A stretch of 63,334 nucleotides of DNA from Actinomycetota bacterium (GCA_023475565.1 JAMCVT010000012.1:1-63334), one strand, 5' to 3'. Counted from the stretch's first letter, positions 49,302 to 60,415 are shown. A program made the numbers and translations. Notes: generated by a model from the sequence alone, not told the origin.

Positions 49302-51941
49302 ATGCTTGGTTTTATCCGGAATTTGCTTGATGACAATGCCCGGGAAGTAAAAAAGCTATCAAAATCAGTCTTCCAGATAAACGATCTGGAAGACCGGATG
49401 GACTCCCTTGCCGATGCAGATCTGGCCGGTATGACCGTCCAGTTTAAAGAAAAGCTGGACCGGGGCGCCTCCACTGACGATATACTTCCCGAGGCCTTTG
49501 CGGTGGTCAGGGAAGCCAGTAAGAGAGTGCTCAACATGCGCCATTTTGACGTTCAGCTTTTGGGCGGTATGGTTCTTCACCAGGGACGCATAGCCGAGAT
49601 GAAGACCGGTGAAGGTAAAACACTGGTGGCCACCCTGCCGGTTTATCTGAACGCGCTCACAGGCCGGGGTGTTCATGTGGTTACCGTCAACGATTACCTG
49701 GCCCGCCGTGACAGTGAGTGGATGGGACAGATATACAAATACCTGGGGCTGAGCGTGGGACTGATAGTCCACGGGCTTGACTGGAATGACCGAAGAAAGT
49801 CATATTGGTCCGATGTGACATACGGGACCAACAATGAATTCGGGTTTGACTATCTAAGGGATAACATGTCCGGCCACCCGGACCAGCTGGTCCAGAGAGA
49901 GGTACATTACGCCATTGTGGACGAGGTGGACAGTATACTCATCGATGAGGCCAGGACCCCTCTCATTATTTCGGGCCAGGCCGACAAGGCCAACGACCTG
50001 TACTATACCTTTGCCAGGGTTGTCCCAAGGCTCTCCAGGGAGGCCGACTATACAGTGGATGAGAAGGCCCACACGGTGGTAATTACCGAAGAGGGCGTGG
50101 CCAAGGTTGAAAAGATGCTGGGCATTAATAACCTGTATGATGACACCAACACTGAGCTGTACCACCACCTTATCCAGGCCCTTAAGGCCCACGGGCTGAT
50201 GAAAAGGGACAGGGACTACGTGGTCAAGGACGGCCAGGTGATTATAGTTGATGAATTCACCGGGCGGCTTATGTTCGGCAGAAGGTACAGCGAGGGCCTG
50301 CACCAGTCCATAGAGGCCAAGGAGGGTGTCAAGATAGAAAGGGAGTCCCAGACCCTGGCCACCATCACCTTCCAGAACTATTTCCGTATGTACGGGAAGC
50401 TTGCCGGCATGACGGGTACGGCGGCCACCGAGGAGGATGAATTCAGAAAGATTTATAACCTTGATGTGGTGGTTATACCCACCCACCGGCCCATGGTCAG
50501 GAAGGATATGCCCGATGTGGTGTTTAAGACTGAGCAGGCCAAGTTCAGGGCGGTGGTGGAAGAGATAGCCCAAAGGCATGCCGGTGGCCAGCCTGTCCTG
50601 GTGGGCACAATATCCATTGAGAAGTCGGAAGTTTTAAGCGATATGCTCAACAGAAAGGGAATAAACCACCAGGTGTTAAACGCCAAGCATCATGATAAGG
50701 AAGCAGAGATAGTGGCCCAGGCGGGCAGCCTCGGGGCGGTTACCATAGCCACCAACATGGCCGGGCGCGGCACCGACATACTGCTGGGAGGCAATCCGGA
50801 ATTTCTGGCTGCGTCCGAGCTGAAAAAGCAGGGCTTTGAATTAGAGGCGGGGTCCGAGCCCGGTGACAAATCCCTGTATGATAAGGTGTTGGACAAATAC
50901 AGGGCTTCCGTGGTAAATGATCACGACCGGGTGGTGGCCCTGGGGGGACTCCACATAATAGGCACGGAAAGGCACGAGAGCCGCAGGATTGACAATCAGC
51001 TGCGGGGCCGTTCCGGCCGCCAGGGGGACCCGGGGTCAACCCAGTTTTACAGCTCTATGGAGGATGACCTGATGAGGCTTTTCGGGTCCGACAACATCTC
51101 CAGCCTGATGGATAAATTGGGGATTGACGAGGATATGCCCATTGAGCACAACCTCATCTCCAGGTCTATAGAAACTGCCCAGAAAAGGGTGGAAAACAGG
51201 AACTTTGATATTCGCAAGCATGTGCTGCAGTATGACGATGTTATGAACCAGCAGAGGGAGCTTATATACAGGCAGAGACGCCAGGTGCTCACCGGTGAAA
51301 ACCTTAAAGAGATGATTGCCTCCATGATTGGGGAGGTGGTCGGCCGGACGGTTGACACCTACTGCCCCGAAGGGGTGCACCAGGAGGAGTGGGACCTCGA
51401 GGCTTTACTGGACCATGTTGAACAGGTGTTTATACCCGGCCACTCCATTTCTGCCGAAGACCTGGAGGATATGAACAGGGAGGCTCTGACCGAACACCTG
51501 CTGGATAAGTCCCTGGAGGCGTATGACAACAGAGAAAAAGAGCTGGGCGAGGAAAACATGCGGGAAGTGGAGCGGGTGGTCACCCTGCGGATAGTGGACG
51601 AAAGGTGGATGGACCACCTGGACGCCATGGACCAGCTCAGGGAGGGCATCGGGCTCAGGGCATACGGCCAGAAGGACCCCCTCATAGAGTACAAATTTGA
51701 GGGCTATGAGATGTTTAATAATATGATCGCATCCATACAGGAGGATGTGGTCAGATATATCTTCAGGGTGAATCTGGTCCACCAGGAGGAGCAGCCCAGG
51801 CAGAGGAACGTTGTGGAAAACCGTTACGCTGAAGAGGGATCAAAGCAGCCGGTCCGCAGAGAGGCCAAGGTTGGCCGCAACGACCCCTGCCCGTGCGGCA
51901 GCGGCAAGAAATATAAGAAGTGCTGCGGGCGGGAGCTTTAG
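49302..51941 (+). CDS. secA: Preprotein translocase ATPase SecA
   Basis: 879 aa. Motor of the Sec export pathway at the membrane. Walker [44 protein letters not shown] and the C-terminal zinc SecB/ribosome-binding tail [13 protein letters not shown] are all present. ATG 49302 gives the family start [12 protein letters not shown]; the frame opens at 49041 across the palindromic repeats. Followed 60 bases later by prfB. Confidence 0.96.
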   Translation: MLGFIRNLLDDNAREVKKLSKSVFQINDLEDRMDSLADADLAGMTVQFKEKLDRGASTDDILPEAFAVVREASKRVLNMRHFDVQLLGGMVLHQGRIAEMKTGEGKTLVATLPVYLNALTGRGVHVVTVNDYLARRDSEWMGQIYKYLGLSVGLIVHGLDWNDRRKSYWSDVTYGTNNEFGFDYLRDNMSGHPDQLVQREVHYAIVDEVDSILIDEARTPLIISGQADKANDLYYTFARVVPRLSREADYTVDEKAHTVVITEEGVAKVEKMLGINNLYDDTNTELYHHLIQALKAHGLMKRDRDYVVKDGQVIIVDEFTGRLMFGRRYSEGLHQSIEAKEGVKIERESQTLATITFQNYFRMYGKLAGMTGTAATEEDEFRKIYNLDVVVIPTHRPMVRKDMPDVVFKTEQAKFRAVVEEIAQRHAGGQPVLVGTISIEKSEVLSDMLNRKGINHQVLNAKHHDKEAEIVAQAGSLGAVTIATNMAGRGTDILLGGNPEFLAASELKKQGFELEAGSEPGDKSLYDKVLDKYRASVVNDHDRVVALGGLHIIGTERHESRRIDNQLRGRSGRQGDPGSTQFYSSMEDDLMRLFGSDNISSLMDKLGIDEDMPIEHNLISRSIETAQKRVENRNFDIRKHVLQYDDVMNQQRELIYRQRRQVLTGENLKEMIASMIGEVVGRTVDTYCPEGVHQEEWDLEALLDHVEQVFIPGHSISAEDLEDMNREALTEHLLDKSLEAYDNREKELGEENMREVERVVTLRIVDERWMDHLDAMDQLREGIGLRAYGQKDPLIEYKFEGYEMFNNMIASIQEDVVRYIFRVNLVHQEEQPRQRNVVENRYAEEGSKQPVRREAKVGRNDPCPCGSGKKYKKCCGREL

Positions 51942-51950
51942 CTTTGAGGC

Positions 51951-51980
51951 AATTCCGACCGCAGAGAGATACAGTATAAG
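51951..51980. repeat. Interspersed repeat right end
   Basis: AATTCCGACCGCAGAGAG then ACAGTATAAG: the terminal part of the heptad family's right arm without the heptads, placed between secA and prfB. Confidence 0.6.
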
Positions 51981-52001
51981 AAGATGAAGGATGTGATTAA
52001 T

Positions 52002-53112
52002 ATGTACGCAGAACTCAAAAAAGATCTTGAGTCCCTGGAAAAGCGCATAGAAGATCTGAGGGTTTCTCTTTGACATTGCTGAAAAGGAGAAACAAATAAA
52101 TCTTCTTGAACAGAAAATGATGTCTGCCGGTTTCTGGGACAGCCAGGAGGAGGCTCAGAAAATAACCCAGAGCCTTTCCAACCTTAAGGAAAGGGTGGAC
52201 TCTTTCATAAGTCTCAGGAGCCTTTACGACGATACCGGGGTGCTGTTGGAACTGGGCCGGGAAGAGGATGACGGGCAGGTGGCCCTGGAGGTCCGGGAGG
52301 AGATTAAAAAACTGACCCGCCGGGTTGAAGACATGGAGCTGGAGGTTTTGCTGAGCGGCCCCTTTGACCGGGGCAGCGCCATCATATCCCTTCATGCCGG
52401 GGCGGGGGGCACCGAGGCCCAGGACTGGGTGGAAATGCTCATGCGCATGTACATGCGCTGGTCAGAGGACCATAATTTCAAAGTCAGTGTGGTGGATATG
52501 CTTCCCGGGGACGAGGCCGGGGTAAAGAGCGTTACAATGGAAATAGCCGGGCAGAATGTTTATGGCTACCTGCGGTCGGAGAAGGGAGTGCACCGGCTGG
52601 TTAGAATCTCGCCCTTCGATGCCGCCGGCCGGCGCCATACATCCTTTGCCTCTGCAGATGTGCTGCCCGTGGTCAGGGAAGACCTGGATGTCGAAATAAA
52701 CCCCGAGGACCTGAAGGTGGACACTTACCGCTCCGGGGGGGCCGGGGGCCAGCATGTCAATAAAACCGACTCGGCGGTGCGCATAACCCATTTGCCCAGC
52801 GGGATAGTGGTGCAGTGCCAGAGCGAAAGGTCTCAGATATCCAACCGTAATACCGCTATGAAACTCTTAAAGTCAAAGCTTTTGGACTTGGAGATGAAGA
52901 AGAAGGAGGCCGAGCTTGCCGCCATGCGGGGGGACCAGATGGAAATCGCCTGGGGCAGCCAGATAAGGTCCTATGTGTTTCACCCGTACAGCCTGGTTAA
53001 GGACCACCGCACAGGGGTGGAAATAGGGAATGTGAATGCAGTTATGGACGGTGATATAGACTCCTTCATCGCCTCGTTTCTGAAAGAGAGTGCCAAAACA
53101 GCTCACAGGTAA
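52002..53112 (+). CDS. prfB: Peptide chain release factor 2 (programmed +1 frameshift)
   Basis: RF2, about 369 aa, reads UAA and UGA stops. Frame 1 is 23 codons from ATG 52002 (MYAELKKDLESLEKRIEDLR) to an in-frame TGA at 52071; frame 2 resumes at 52072 (GAC). The slippery CTT TGA C with AGGG six bases upstream is the classic RF2 autoregulatory site. RF2 signature SPF (ISPFDAAG) and catalytic GGQ (GAGGQHVNKT) are intact. When RF2 is scarce the ribosome pauses at TGA and slips, making more. Follows secA as usual. Confidence 0.95.
52056..52074 (+). promoter_or_regulatory. RF2 programmed frameshift site
   Basis: CTG AGG GTT TCT CTT TGA C: internal Shine-Dalgarno-like AGGG, spacer, slippery CTT and stop TGA followed by C. 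Confidence 0.92.
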
Positions 53113-53118
53113 TACCTC

Positions 53119-53270
53119 CGGTCGGAATACAGAAGACAGGAGTCAGAATACAGAATTTTTTGCATGATGCACTCTGAGGACAGAGGCCAAATGACCCCAT
53201 AACCCTCAGTTTATCGCTAGCCCAAACCATTCCGGCTGCTGGCTGCTGGCTTCTGAATAATTCCGACAGT
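53119..53270. repeat. Interspersed heptad repeat element, full copy
   Basis: Left arm CGGTCGGAATACAGAAGACAG..GAGTCAGAATACAGAATT (53119-53157), a 65-base core, right arm ACCATTCCGGCTGCTGGC..TTCTGAATAATTCCGAC (53225-53267). Its end lies 12 bases from the cyclase gene's stop. Confidence 0.7.
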
Positions 53271-53281
53271 AGTAGAAATAC

Positions 53282-55114
53282 TTATAAGCTATTCTCCACC
53301 GTGTATATTTCCACCGGGTTTTCAAAGCCTCTCACCGGAACTGCGCCCAGTGGCCTGAAGGACCGGCCGGAGCGGCTGTGATCCAGTTGGCTGTACGTGC
53401 TCCCGCTGATTATTATTTGGGTTTTAAATTCCTTGTTCAAACTTTCCAGCCGGGAGGCCAGGTTTACATCCTCACCGATGACAGTGTAGTCCATTCTTTC
53501 AGGGCTTCCTATATTGCCTACCACCACATGGCCGGTACTTATGCCCACGCCTATCCCCAGGGTTACTTCCCCCTGCTCTTTCCATGCCCGGTTGAGGTTT
53601 TCAAGGGCTTCCAGCATTTCCAGGGCGGTTTGCATGGCCCTTTCGGCGTGATCGGGACAGGGAATGGGGGCTCCGAAAAAGGCCATTATGCCGTCTCCCA
53701 TATATTTATCCAGCGTTCCCCCGTTTTTAAAAATCACTGAGGTCATTTCCGTCAGGTACTGGTTAAGCTTAGCCACAACCTCCTCGGGGGGCCTGCGGTC
53801 GCTGAAGGAGGTAAATCCCCTTATGTCGGAAAAAAGCAGGGTGAGGTTTTCCCTTCTGCCTCCCAGGCCCATCATCTCGGGCCGGTCAAGCAGCTGGCTG
53901 ACCACCTGCGGTGAAACATAGCGGCCGAAAATCATCCTGGTTCTTCTCTTTTCCATCTGCTCCCGGACAAAATTTTCGGTGGTTATGCCTATATAAGTGA
54001 ATACTGTAAGGATGAGCGGGGCGGCCAAATCAATCCAGTATCTCTGGTAGAGCCAGAAAAGGTAGACTCCGGCGCTTAAAATAACCACTACGGCCAGGAA
54101 TCCTCCCAGGCCCACCCAGGGCCCACGCCTGTAGGTGGTCAGGAATGTTGTAACAGCTGCCAGGAATAGCACCATGAGGTTGACCGGCCACCCCGCCCTG
54201 TTGAAAAAGGTACCGGTAAGGAAGGTGTTTAGGGCGTTGGCGTGTATCTCCACCCCGTTGGTGGGCAGGCTTCCTTTCAATACCATGTTGCTCCTGGTAA
54301 AGGGAGTGTCGAAATAGTCGTGATCAAAGGCCGATGTGGGTCCCAGGAGAACAATGCTGTCCCGGAATGTTTCCGGCCCGTATTTGCCTTCCAGAACGTC
54401 CACGTAGCTGTATGTTTTGAATGTTCCCCCGGGCCCCCAGAAGTTTATCAGCCGGTATGGCTCCTTTGCGTCCAGCGGCAGGCTGAAGCCGTCGGGGCTT
54501 TTCACCGCACCGTTTTCCAGCACCAGCTTGTTCGGGTTTTTACCCTGGGAGGTAAGGGCAATGGCCAGACTGAATCCTGGTACCAGGTGGCCGTTAAAAT
54601 CCACAACCGGCATTATCCTCCTTACCGTGTTGTCCATATCGGTGTTCATGTTTATATGGCCCAGGTTCCCGCGGCTGGCCCTGATTAATTCCTTAATTGG
54701 AAGCACAGGGGTGGTGTTCACATAGCCTTCCCTGTCCCTTCCGAAACTGAAGGCGCAGGCCATCAGCACTCTCTTATGGCTCGCTATGGCCTCCGCCATG
54801 GCACTGTCCTCATCCGGCTGCCGGTAATTCTCAAACATCATGTCAAAGGCTACTATTTTTGCCTCGCTGAGTCTGTCCAGAATTTTAGCGTGATCTATTC
54901 TGGGGACAGGCTGGCCAAGTTTGGCATAAGACGGGTCGTCTATCCCTATTATAACTATTTGATCTCCAGGGGGTGACTGCCCCCTCAGATTGAACCAGGA
55001 GTCATATATAATATTTTCATACCTCTGAAATACCCCGATCATCGCCAGGGCCGTTACAAATATCCAGATGGAAAGGGCCACCCCATATCTGGACAAGTTT
55101 TCCCTGAAATTCAT
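53282..55114 (-). CDS. CHASE2-domain class III adenylate cyclase
   Basis: 610 aa. N-terminal membrane helix, external CHASE2 sensor (about 40-300, DQIVIIGIDDPSYAKLG), three membrane helices (about 320-395), then a class III cyclase domain (430-605). Metal Asp residues in LLFSDIRGFTSFS and MGDGIMAFFG, substrate Lys in LDKYMGD, Asp in YTVIGEDVNLASRLE: an adenylate-type set. Makes cAMP on an unknown external signal. GGGGGTGGG precedes the ATG. Single gene. Confidence 0.9.
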   Translation of the reverse strand: MNFRENLSRYGVALSIWIFVTALAMIGVFQRYENIIYDSWFNLRGQSPPGDQIVIIGIDDPSYAKLGQPVPRIDHAKILDRLSEAKIVAFDMMFENYRQPDEDSAMAEAIASHKRVLMACAFSFGRDREGYVNTTPVLPIKELIRASRGNLGHINMNTDMDNTVRRIMPVVDFNGHLVPGFSLAIALTSQGKNPNKLVLENGAVKSPDGFSLPLDAKEPYRLINFWGPGGTFKTYSYVDVLEGKYGPETFRDSIVLLGPTSAFDHDYFDTPFTRSNMVLKGSLPTNGVEIHANALNTFLTGTFFNRAGWPVNLMVLFLAAVTTFLTTYRRGPWVGLGGFLAVVVILSAGVYLFWLYQRYWIDLAAPLILTVFTYIGITTENFVREQMEKRRTRMIFGRYVSPQVVSQLLDRPEMMGLGGRRENLTLLFSDIRGFTSFSDRRPPEEVVAKLNQYLTEMTSVIFKNGGTLDKYMGDGIMAFFGAPIPCPDHAERAMQTALEMLEALENLNRAWKEQGEVTLGIGVGISTGHVVVGNIGSPERMDYTVIGEDVNLASRLESLNKEFKTQIIISGSTYSQLDHSRSGRSFRPLGAVPVRGFENPVEIYTVENSL

Positions 55115-55311
55115 AAAATCCCACCCCCGGTGACATATTCTAGTAAAATAATACTAAATCCTCTGACTCTGCCTTTCATAACAAAAAAAAGGAATATATT
55201 GCTTTAAAAAAGAAATATATTAGTGTATCAGGAAAGGAAAAGTTTTGTCAAAGTAATTACAGCCCCGGGCTTGGGAAATGATACTCATGGAATAACAGTG
55301 GGGTGCAAACT

Positions 55312-56169
55312 ATGTTCCTGAGATTTTTTATGGAAATAGCCGGGGTTACCCTGGGGGTGCTGCTAACCGCCCTGGGGCTTGATGTTTTCCTTATTCCCAA
55401 TAAAATAGCGGCCGGTGGGGTAAGCGGCATTGCCACCGTGCTGCACTATCTGCTGAGTGTTCCGGTGGGCGTCACCATGCTGGTGCTGAACGTGCCTCTT
55501 TTTTTGATGGGATTGTACCGCCTGGGTTTGAGATTCGGCTTCAGGTCTCTTTACGGCACCATAAGCCTGTCCTTTTTTATTGATGCCCTGGACCCTTTTT
55601 TGCCTGTTCTCACCCACGATCCCCTGCTGGCCAGTATATTCGGAGGGGTCCTGGTGGGACTGGGGCTGGGACTTGTTTTTAAGTTCCGGGGAACCACCGG
55701 GGGCACCGACCTGGCGGCGGCGGTACTGAGAACATACACCGGGGCCAATGTGGGACAGCTTTTGTTTGTGGTGGATGCCGTGGTGGTTTTGGCGGCCGGA
55801 TTGGCCTTCAAATCGTGGGAGCTGGCCATGTACGCCCTTATTACTATCTTTGTGACGGCCTGGCTTATTGACCTGGTCCAGGAGGGCTTCAGCTACGCCA
55901 AAGCCTTTTTTATCATATCCGGCCATCCTGAAAGCATAGCCTTTGCTATCCTGCATGAGATGGACCGGGGGGCCACGGTACTGAGCGGGAAGGGCGCCTT
56001 TTCCGGGTCCGATAGGGATGTTCTGCTGGTGGTGGTCAACCGGGCAGAGGTAACCCGCCTCAAGGATTTGATACGAAGTATTGACAGCCGGGCCTTTGTT
56101 ATTCTTACCGACGCCCACGAGGTGCTGGGAGAGGGGTTCAAGCCCCTGGCCGTAAAAAATAATAAATAA
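55312..56169 (+). CDS. YitT family membrane protein
   Basis: About 285 aa, five or six membrane segments and a C-terminal cytoplasmic DUF2179 domain ([31 protein letters not shown]). [20 protein letters not shown] and [12 protein letters not shown] are family landmarks. Function unknown. ATG 55312 is nearer the GTGGGGTG site than GTG 55303. Transketolase genes follow after 22 bases, so cotranscription is likely. Confidence 0.88.
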   Translation: MFLRFFMEIAGVTLGVLLTALGLDVFLIPNKIAAGGVSGIATVLHYLLSVPVGVTMLVLNVPLFLMGLYRLGLRFGFRSLYGTISLSFFIDALDPFLPVLTHDPLLASIFGGVLVGLGLGLVFKFRGTTGGTDLAAAVLRTYTGANVGQLLFVVDAVVVLAAGLAFKSWELAMYALITIFVTAWLIDLVQEGFSYAKAFFIISGHPESIAFAILHEMDRGATVLSGKGAFSGSDRDVLLVVVNRAEVTRLKDLIRSIDSRAFVILTDAHEVLGEGFKPLAVKNNK

Positions 56170-56191
56170 TTACATATATCGGAGGTTTTTC

Positions 56192-57028
56192 ATGGAAAAC
56201 AGCGAAAAAGAGCTGGCGGTGCTAAAAGCCGCGGCGAATGAAATCAGGCAGGACATCATAAGGATGCTGGGGACTGCCGGGTCCGGCCACCCGGGGGGGT
56301 CCCTCTCGGCCGCGGATATTGTAACGGCCCTTTATTTCAAGTTCCTGCGCATTGATCCGGAAAACCCTAAAAATCCGGACCGGGACCGCTTTATCCTTTC
56401 CAAGGGGCACGCCGCGCCGGTATTATACTCCGCGCTGGCCCAAAGGGGATATTTTAAGCGGGAGGAGCTGCTTACCCTGAGAAAACTGGGGAGCCGTCTG
56501 CAGGGGCACCCCGATATGAAAAAGCTCCCCGGTGTGGATATGTCCACCGGCTCCCTCGGGCAGGGGCTTTCTGCGGCCAACGGCATGGCCCTGGCCGGAA
56601 GGCTTGACTCTAAGGACTACAGGGTATATGTGCTGCTGGGGGATGGAGAAACACAGGAAGGGCAGGTTTGGGAGGCCGCCATGGCTTCCGCCCACTACAG
56701 GCTGGACAACCTTACCGCCTTTTTGGATCATAACAGGCTGCAGATAGACGGCCCCATTGAGGAAGTCATGTCTCCTGAGCCGCTGGCAGATAAATGGAGG
56801 GCTTTCGGCTGGGATGTGCAGGTAATTGACGGCCATGATATGAATCAAATACTGCAGGCTGTGGAAAGAGCCCTGACGGTTAAAGGAAAGCCCCAGATGA
56901 TTGTGGCGGAAACGGTGAAGGGCAAGGGAGTGTCATTCATGGAAAACCAGGCGGGGTGGCACGGTTCGACCCCCAACCAGGAACAAACCGAAAAGGCTCT
57001 GGCCGAGCTTTTGGCTAATAAGCTATAA
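56192..57028 (+). CDS. Transketolase, N-terminal subunit
   Basis: 278 aa. The thiamine-diphosphate-binding half of a split transketolase: [32 protein letters not shown] and [13 protein letters not shown] (GDG...N-type metal site). Works with the C-terminal subunit 50 bases downstream to move two-carbon units in the pentose phosphate pathway. CGGAGG precedes the ATG. Confidence 0.93.
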   Translation: MENSEKELAVLKAAANEIRQDIIRMLGTAGSGHPGGSLSAADIVTALYFKFLRIDPENPKNPDRDRFILSKGHAAPVLYSALAQRGYFKREELLTLRKLGSRLQGHPDMKKLPGVDMSTGSLGQGLSAANGMALAGRLDSKDYRVYVLLGDGETQEGQVWEAAMASAHYRLDNLTAFLDHNRLQIDGPIEEVMSPEPLADKWRAFGWDVQVIDGHDMNQILQAVERALTVKGKPQMIVAETVKGKGVSFMENQAGWHGSTPNQEQTEKALAELLANKL

Positions 57029-57076
57029 TAATTGATCAGGAGATAGCTTGCAGGTATAAAGAAGGAGAGGACCGTT

Positions 57077-58018
57077 ATGACTAAAAAAGTTGCCACCAGG
57101 GAGGCTTACGGCAGGGCCCTGGCAGAACTGGGAAAGAAAAATTCCGCTGTGGTTGTGCTGGATGCCGATCTTTCCAAATCCACCAAGACAGCAGATTTTG
57201 CCAAAGTTTTTCCGGACAGGTTTTTCAATATGGGTGTGGCCGAACAGAACCTTATGGGCACCGCGGCGGGGCTGGCTGCCGCCGGGAAGATAGCCTTTGC
57301 CAGCACCTTTGCCGTTTTTGCGGCGGGCAGGGCCTTTGACCAGATAAGAAACTCTGTGGCCTATAACAGACTTAATGTAAAAATAGCGGCCACTCATGCC
57401 GGGATCACTGTCGGGGAGGATGGTGGGTCCCACCAGGCCATAGAGGATATAGCCCTTATGAGAAGCCTCCCCAATATGACGGTGTTTGTTCCGGCGGACG
57501 AGGCTGAAACTGCAGGCGCCGTAGAGGCTGCCGCCCAAATGAACGGGCCGGTGTACATCAGGCTGGGCCGGGCCGGAGTGCCCCCCATCCACGGGGAGGG
57601 TTTTCGCTTTGAAACCGGCAAGGCGGTGGTGGTCAGGGAGGGAAGGGACGCAGCGGTAATAGCCACCGGCATAATGGTGACCGTTGCCCTTGAGGCTGCT
57701 GTAACCCTGGCCAAAGAGGGCATAGAGGTGAGGATAATAAGCATGCACACCATAAAGCCTCTGGACGTTAAAACAATAGTATCTGCAGCCAGGGAAACCG
57801 GGGCGCTGGTTACTGCCGAGGAGCACAGCGTTATAGGCGGCCTGGGGGGAGCGGTATCCGAGGCCGTGTGTGAAAATCATCCCGTGCCGCTTAAAAGACT
57901 GGGGATTCAGGATGAGTTCGGAGAATCCGGCAAACCCGACGAGCTGCTGGTAAAATTTGGCCTCACTGCCGCAGCCATAGCCGGCGCAGTCAGGGAAGTT
58001 GTAAAAAGAAAAGGATAA
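57077..58018 (+). CDS. Transketolase, C-terminal subunit
   Basis: 313 aa. Pyrimidine-binding and C-terminal domains: VVLDADLSKS, FNMGVAEQNLMG with the catalytic Glu, THAGITVGEDGGSHQAIED and GLGGAVSEAV. Partner of the N-terminal subunit. Ends in a strong bidirectional terminator. Confidence 0.93.
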   Translation: MTKKVATREAYGRALAELGKKNSAVVVLDADLSKSTKTADFAKVFPDRFFNMGVAEQNLMGTAAGLAAAGKIAFASTFAVFAAGRAFDQIRNSVAYNRLNVKIAATHAGITVGEDGGSHQAIEDIALMRSLPNMTVFVPADEAETAGAVEAAAQMNGPVYIRLGRAGVPPIHGEGFRFETGKAVVVREGRDAAVIATGIMVTVALEAAVTLAKEGIEVRIISMHTIKPLDVKTIVSAARETGALVTAEEHSVIGGLGGAVSEAVCENHPVPLKRLGIQDEFGESGKPDELLVKFGLTAAAIAGAVREVVKRKG

Positions 58019-58028
58019 TTAATGCACT

Positions 58029-58061
58029 AAAAAAGCAGGGGAATCACACCCCTGCTTTTTT
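58029..58061. terminator. Bidirectional terminator
   Basis: AAAAAAGCAGGGG/CCCCTGCTTTTTT (58029-58041 with 58049-58061), 7-nt loop, between convergent transketolase and SLH genes. Confidence 0.92.
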
Positions 58062-58076
58062 AATAGTAATGCCTGA

Positions 58077-58139
58077 ACCATTCTGAATTCTGAATTCTGA
58101 CTCCTGTATTCCGACCGCATATGAATCTCAGTATAAGCT
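58077..58139. repeat. Interspersed heptad repeat, right arm
   Basis: ACCATTCTGAATTCTGAATTC, TGACTCCTGTATTCCGACCGC, ATATGAATCTCAGTATAAGC, ending five bases before the SLH gene's stop codon. Best-preserved right end of the family in the window. Confidence 0.72.
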
Positions 58140-58143
58140 ATTC

Positions 58144-60171
58144 CTATGTATCGGTTACCCTTATCTCCTTAACTTTGCCGCTGTCCAGGTATAGTTTTAC
58201 TTCCCATCCATTTCTGATATCGTCCAGTTCTTCTACATTATATGAGGATGATGACGTATCCCTGAAGGTGCAGCTGCTTTTCACGCTGAGGGTAAACTCA
58301 AGGCCGCTATCCTGCTCGATGGTTATCTCATCGCTGCCTTCATCCACCTCGGTAACGGTGCCTTCCACTATGACATCCTCATCGTCGTTTATTATTATTT
58401 TGGTTACCATGTCGTCCTCATCCATTTTGACAGTGACCTCGGCCCCGATCATTATGTCTTCCAGTTCAATATCGTCCCCGTCTTTGGTAATATCAGCATT
58501 TCTGTCCACTTCGTACCTGTTCGAGTCCACATATATGCGGGGGCTTGACCCTGTCTGAAGGTTGGTAACCTTTCCCGTAGCGCTGCTGACCTCGCTTCCA
58601 AGGGCGATTATTTCATCAATCTTTCCGTCGCTGCCTACCTCAAAGCTTATTTCTTCGCCAATGTCCAGGTCCTCAAGGCGAACACTGTCGTTTCCTTTTT
58701 CGATATCAGCCTGTATATCAACCTCGTATTCCTTCCTGTTGCCGTTCGTATCCCTTAAGGTGATGAAACCATAGAAGGAATCAACTCCCCTTATTTCCGC
58801 CTCCCTTGAGGTGAAATTTCCTGACCCTGAGCTGTCGGTTCTGGTTATTTCCCTGGCCTCCCCGCCAACCGAGGCAACCTTAACCCAGTCGCCTGTTTTG
58901 AGGCTGTTAAAAGACAGCTGGCCGGCACCGTCGATAATCTTAATGTCATTGGCCTGGACGGTAAATGACTTGCTTATTCCGGAAGAAGTTTCAACCGTAA
59001 AATACCCGCTGTAGATACTGGTTATTTCTCCTTCCGCCATTTCGGACGAAAGCACGCGGATATTATATATTTCGCTGTTTCGTAGGTTAACGGTCACGAA
59101 CTGTCCGTTTGTCAGGCTGGTCAGGGTCCCTGCGCCTGTCCCGGTGTTTACCGTCACTCCGGTGGAAAGGGGGTAAGTCTGTTCGCTGTATCCGATATCC
59201 CTTATCCTCAGGGAAGAGCTGCCTGTCATTACTATTTTTCCGGTCAGCTGGGTTTCGGTTGACGTGCCGGTGCTGCCGCCGGCGCTGGTTCCTTCAACAG
59301 CTTCCAGGTACCTTATTTTTGCATCACTGCCCACTATGGCCAGTACTTTTTCGCCGGCACTGAAGTCATCTCCGGTTGTTTCGGAGGTTCCCCTGTAATA
59401 TACGGTATCAGATCCCACAAGCCTGGGCATTTGCGTGCCGTCGGATTTATTAAGGGTGGCAATTCCGGTGGTTTTGTCTATCCCCGCAAGGGTGCCTTCT
59501 ATTATTCTGTCGCTGCCGTAATCAAACCAGCCGTTGACAGCCGTTTTCACCATGAGGGCGGCCATCTGGCCCCTTTTCATTATATCGTTGGGGCCGAACT
59601 CATTGCTGCCCTGGCCCTGCATTATATCATTCTGGGAGACGTCGGCCACGTATGGCCGGTAGGTAGTGGTTATCTTGTCAGCGTCGGCAAAGGTCAGCTT
59701 TGCGGGGTCGCCCTTTACCTTCAGCTTGTCCTGCAGGGCCACCGCCACCAGGGCGGCAACCTCCTGGCGGGTGATGGGGTTATTATACATCAACTGGCTG
59801 ACATAATCCTTGTGCAGAAGCCCTTTTTGGGTGGACAGCACAAGGTGGCCCTGCCCCCAGGTCATTCCTTTGGGGAGGGTGACGCCGCTATTCTTGTAAT
59901 CCATGTTCAGAGCCTGGCTTTCCAGGCCCATTCCCCGGATAATGATGGCTATTGCCTCCAGCCTGCTGATGGGGTCTTCGGGCTTGAATACGTTTCCGGG
60001 GTATCCTTTCATAAGATCCAGGGCGTATGATTCTTCCACCGCCTGCTTTGCCCAGTGGCTCTTGGTGTCCTTAAAACTGGCGGCGCCGGCGGGCAGCAGC
60101 GCGGGGGGAGAAAAAACAAGCGTTGACGCCAGGGCCAGTGTTATGGTACCGCTGATTATTCTTTTCTTCAT
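58144..60171 (-). CDS. S-layer homology (SLH) domain protein
   Basis: 675 aa, secreted: signal peptide with GAASFKD after it. Three SLH modules in the first 200 residues (FKDTKSHWAKQAVEESYALDL; GMTWGQGHLVLSTQKGL; FADADKITTTYRPYVADVSQ). The rest is a series of beta-rich repeats (G-x-V-T-x-V/L, YEVD) of about 70-80 residues, acidic, resembling DUF5666-type OB-like repeats. SLH domains bind pyruvylated wall polysaccharide made by CsaB (30651). GGAGGGTG precedes the ATG. Surface structural or binding protein. Confidence 0.88.
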   Translation of the reverse strand: MKKRIISGTITLALASTLVFSPPALLPAGAASFKDTKSHWAKQAVEESYALDLMKGYPGNVFKPEDPISRLEAIAIIIRGMGLESQALNMDYKNSGVTLPKGMTWGQGHLVLSTQKGLLHKDYVSQLMYNNPITRQEVAALVAVALQDKLKVKGDPAKLTFADADKITTTYRPYVADVSQNDIMQGQGSNEFGPNDIMKRGQMAALMVKTAVNGWFDYGSDRIIEGTLAGIDKTTGIATLNKSDGTQMPRLVGSDTVYYRGTSETTGDDFSAGEKVLAIVGSDAKIRYLEAVEGTSAGGSTGTSTETQLTGKIVMTGSSSLRIRDIGYSEQTYPLSTGVTVNTGTGAGTLTSLTNGQFVTVNLRNSEIYNIRVLSSEMAEGEITSIYSGYFTVETSSGISKSFTVQANDIKIIDGAGQLSFNSLKTGDWVKVASVGGEAREITRTDSSGSGNFTSREAEIRGVDSFYGFITLRDTNGNRKEYEVDIQADIEKGNDSVRLEDLDIGEEISFEVGSDGKIDEIIALGSEVSSATGKVTNLQTGSSPRIYVDSNRYEVDRNADITKDGDDIELEDIMIGAEVTVKMDEDDMVTKIIINDDEDVIVEGTVTEVDEGSDEITIEQDSGLEFTLSVKSSCTFRDTSSSSYNVEELDDIRNGWEVKLYLDSGKVKEIRVTDT

Positions 60172-60415
60172 CTCAGCACCCTCCTGTTCTATTCCTGTCC
60201 TCTATTATTTAAAAGACGCTTCAACAGCCGATAATGTTTCAAATTTTTCCTGTTCATAATGCTTTTTCATTTCGCCAAAAAGGTTAAATTCCCTTTTTTA
60301 TTTATTTTATGGGTTGGAAAGGACTTCTTAGGGGGGCTGTCGAAATAGCTTATATCTTCAGGGTATCTACAGACGTTTGACGTTTTATATGCGCTGGCTG
60401 TAAACGAGGTGTGCA
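60172..60415. other. Divergent intergenic region, SLH gene / ftsE
   Basis: Must hold promoters for both genes, but I see no near-consensus -35/-10 pair. AT-rich, no repeats. Confidence 0.4.

Noticed and set aside
52002-52117. Accidental frameshift in prfB
   Set aside because: The site has all parts of the programmed RF2 frameshift, so it is functional, unlike the breaks in dnaK and dnaJ.
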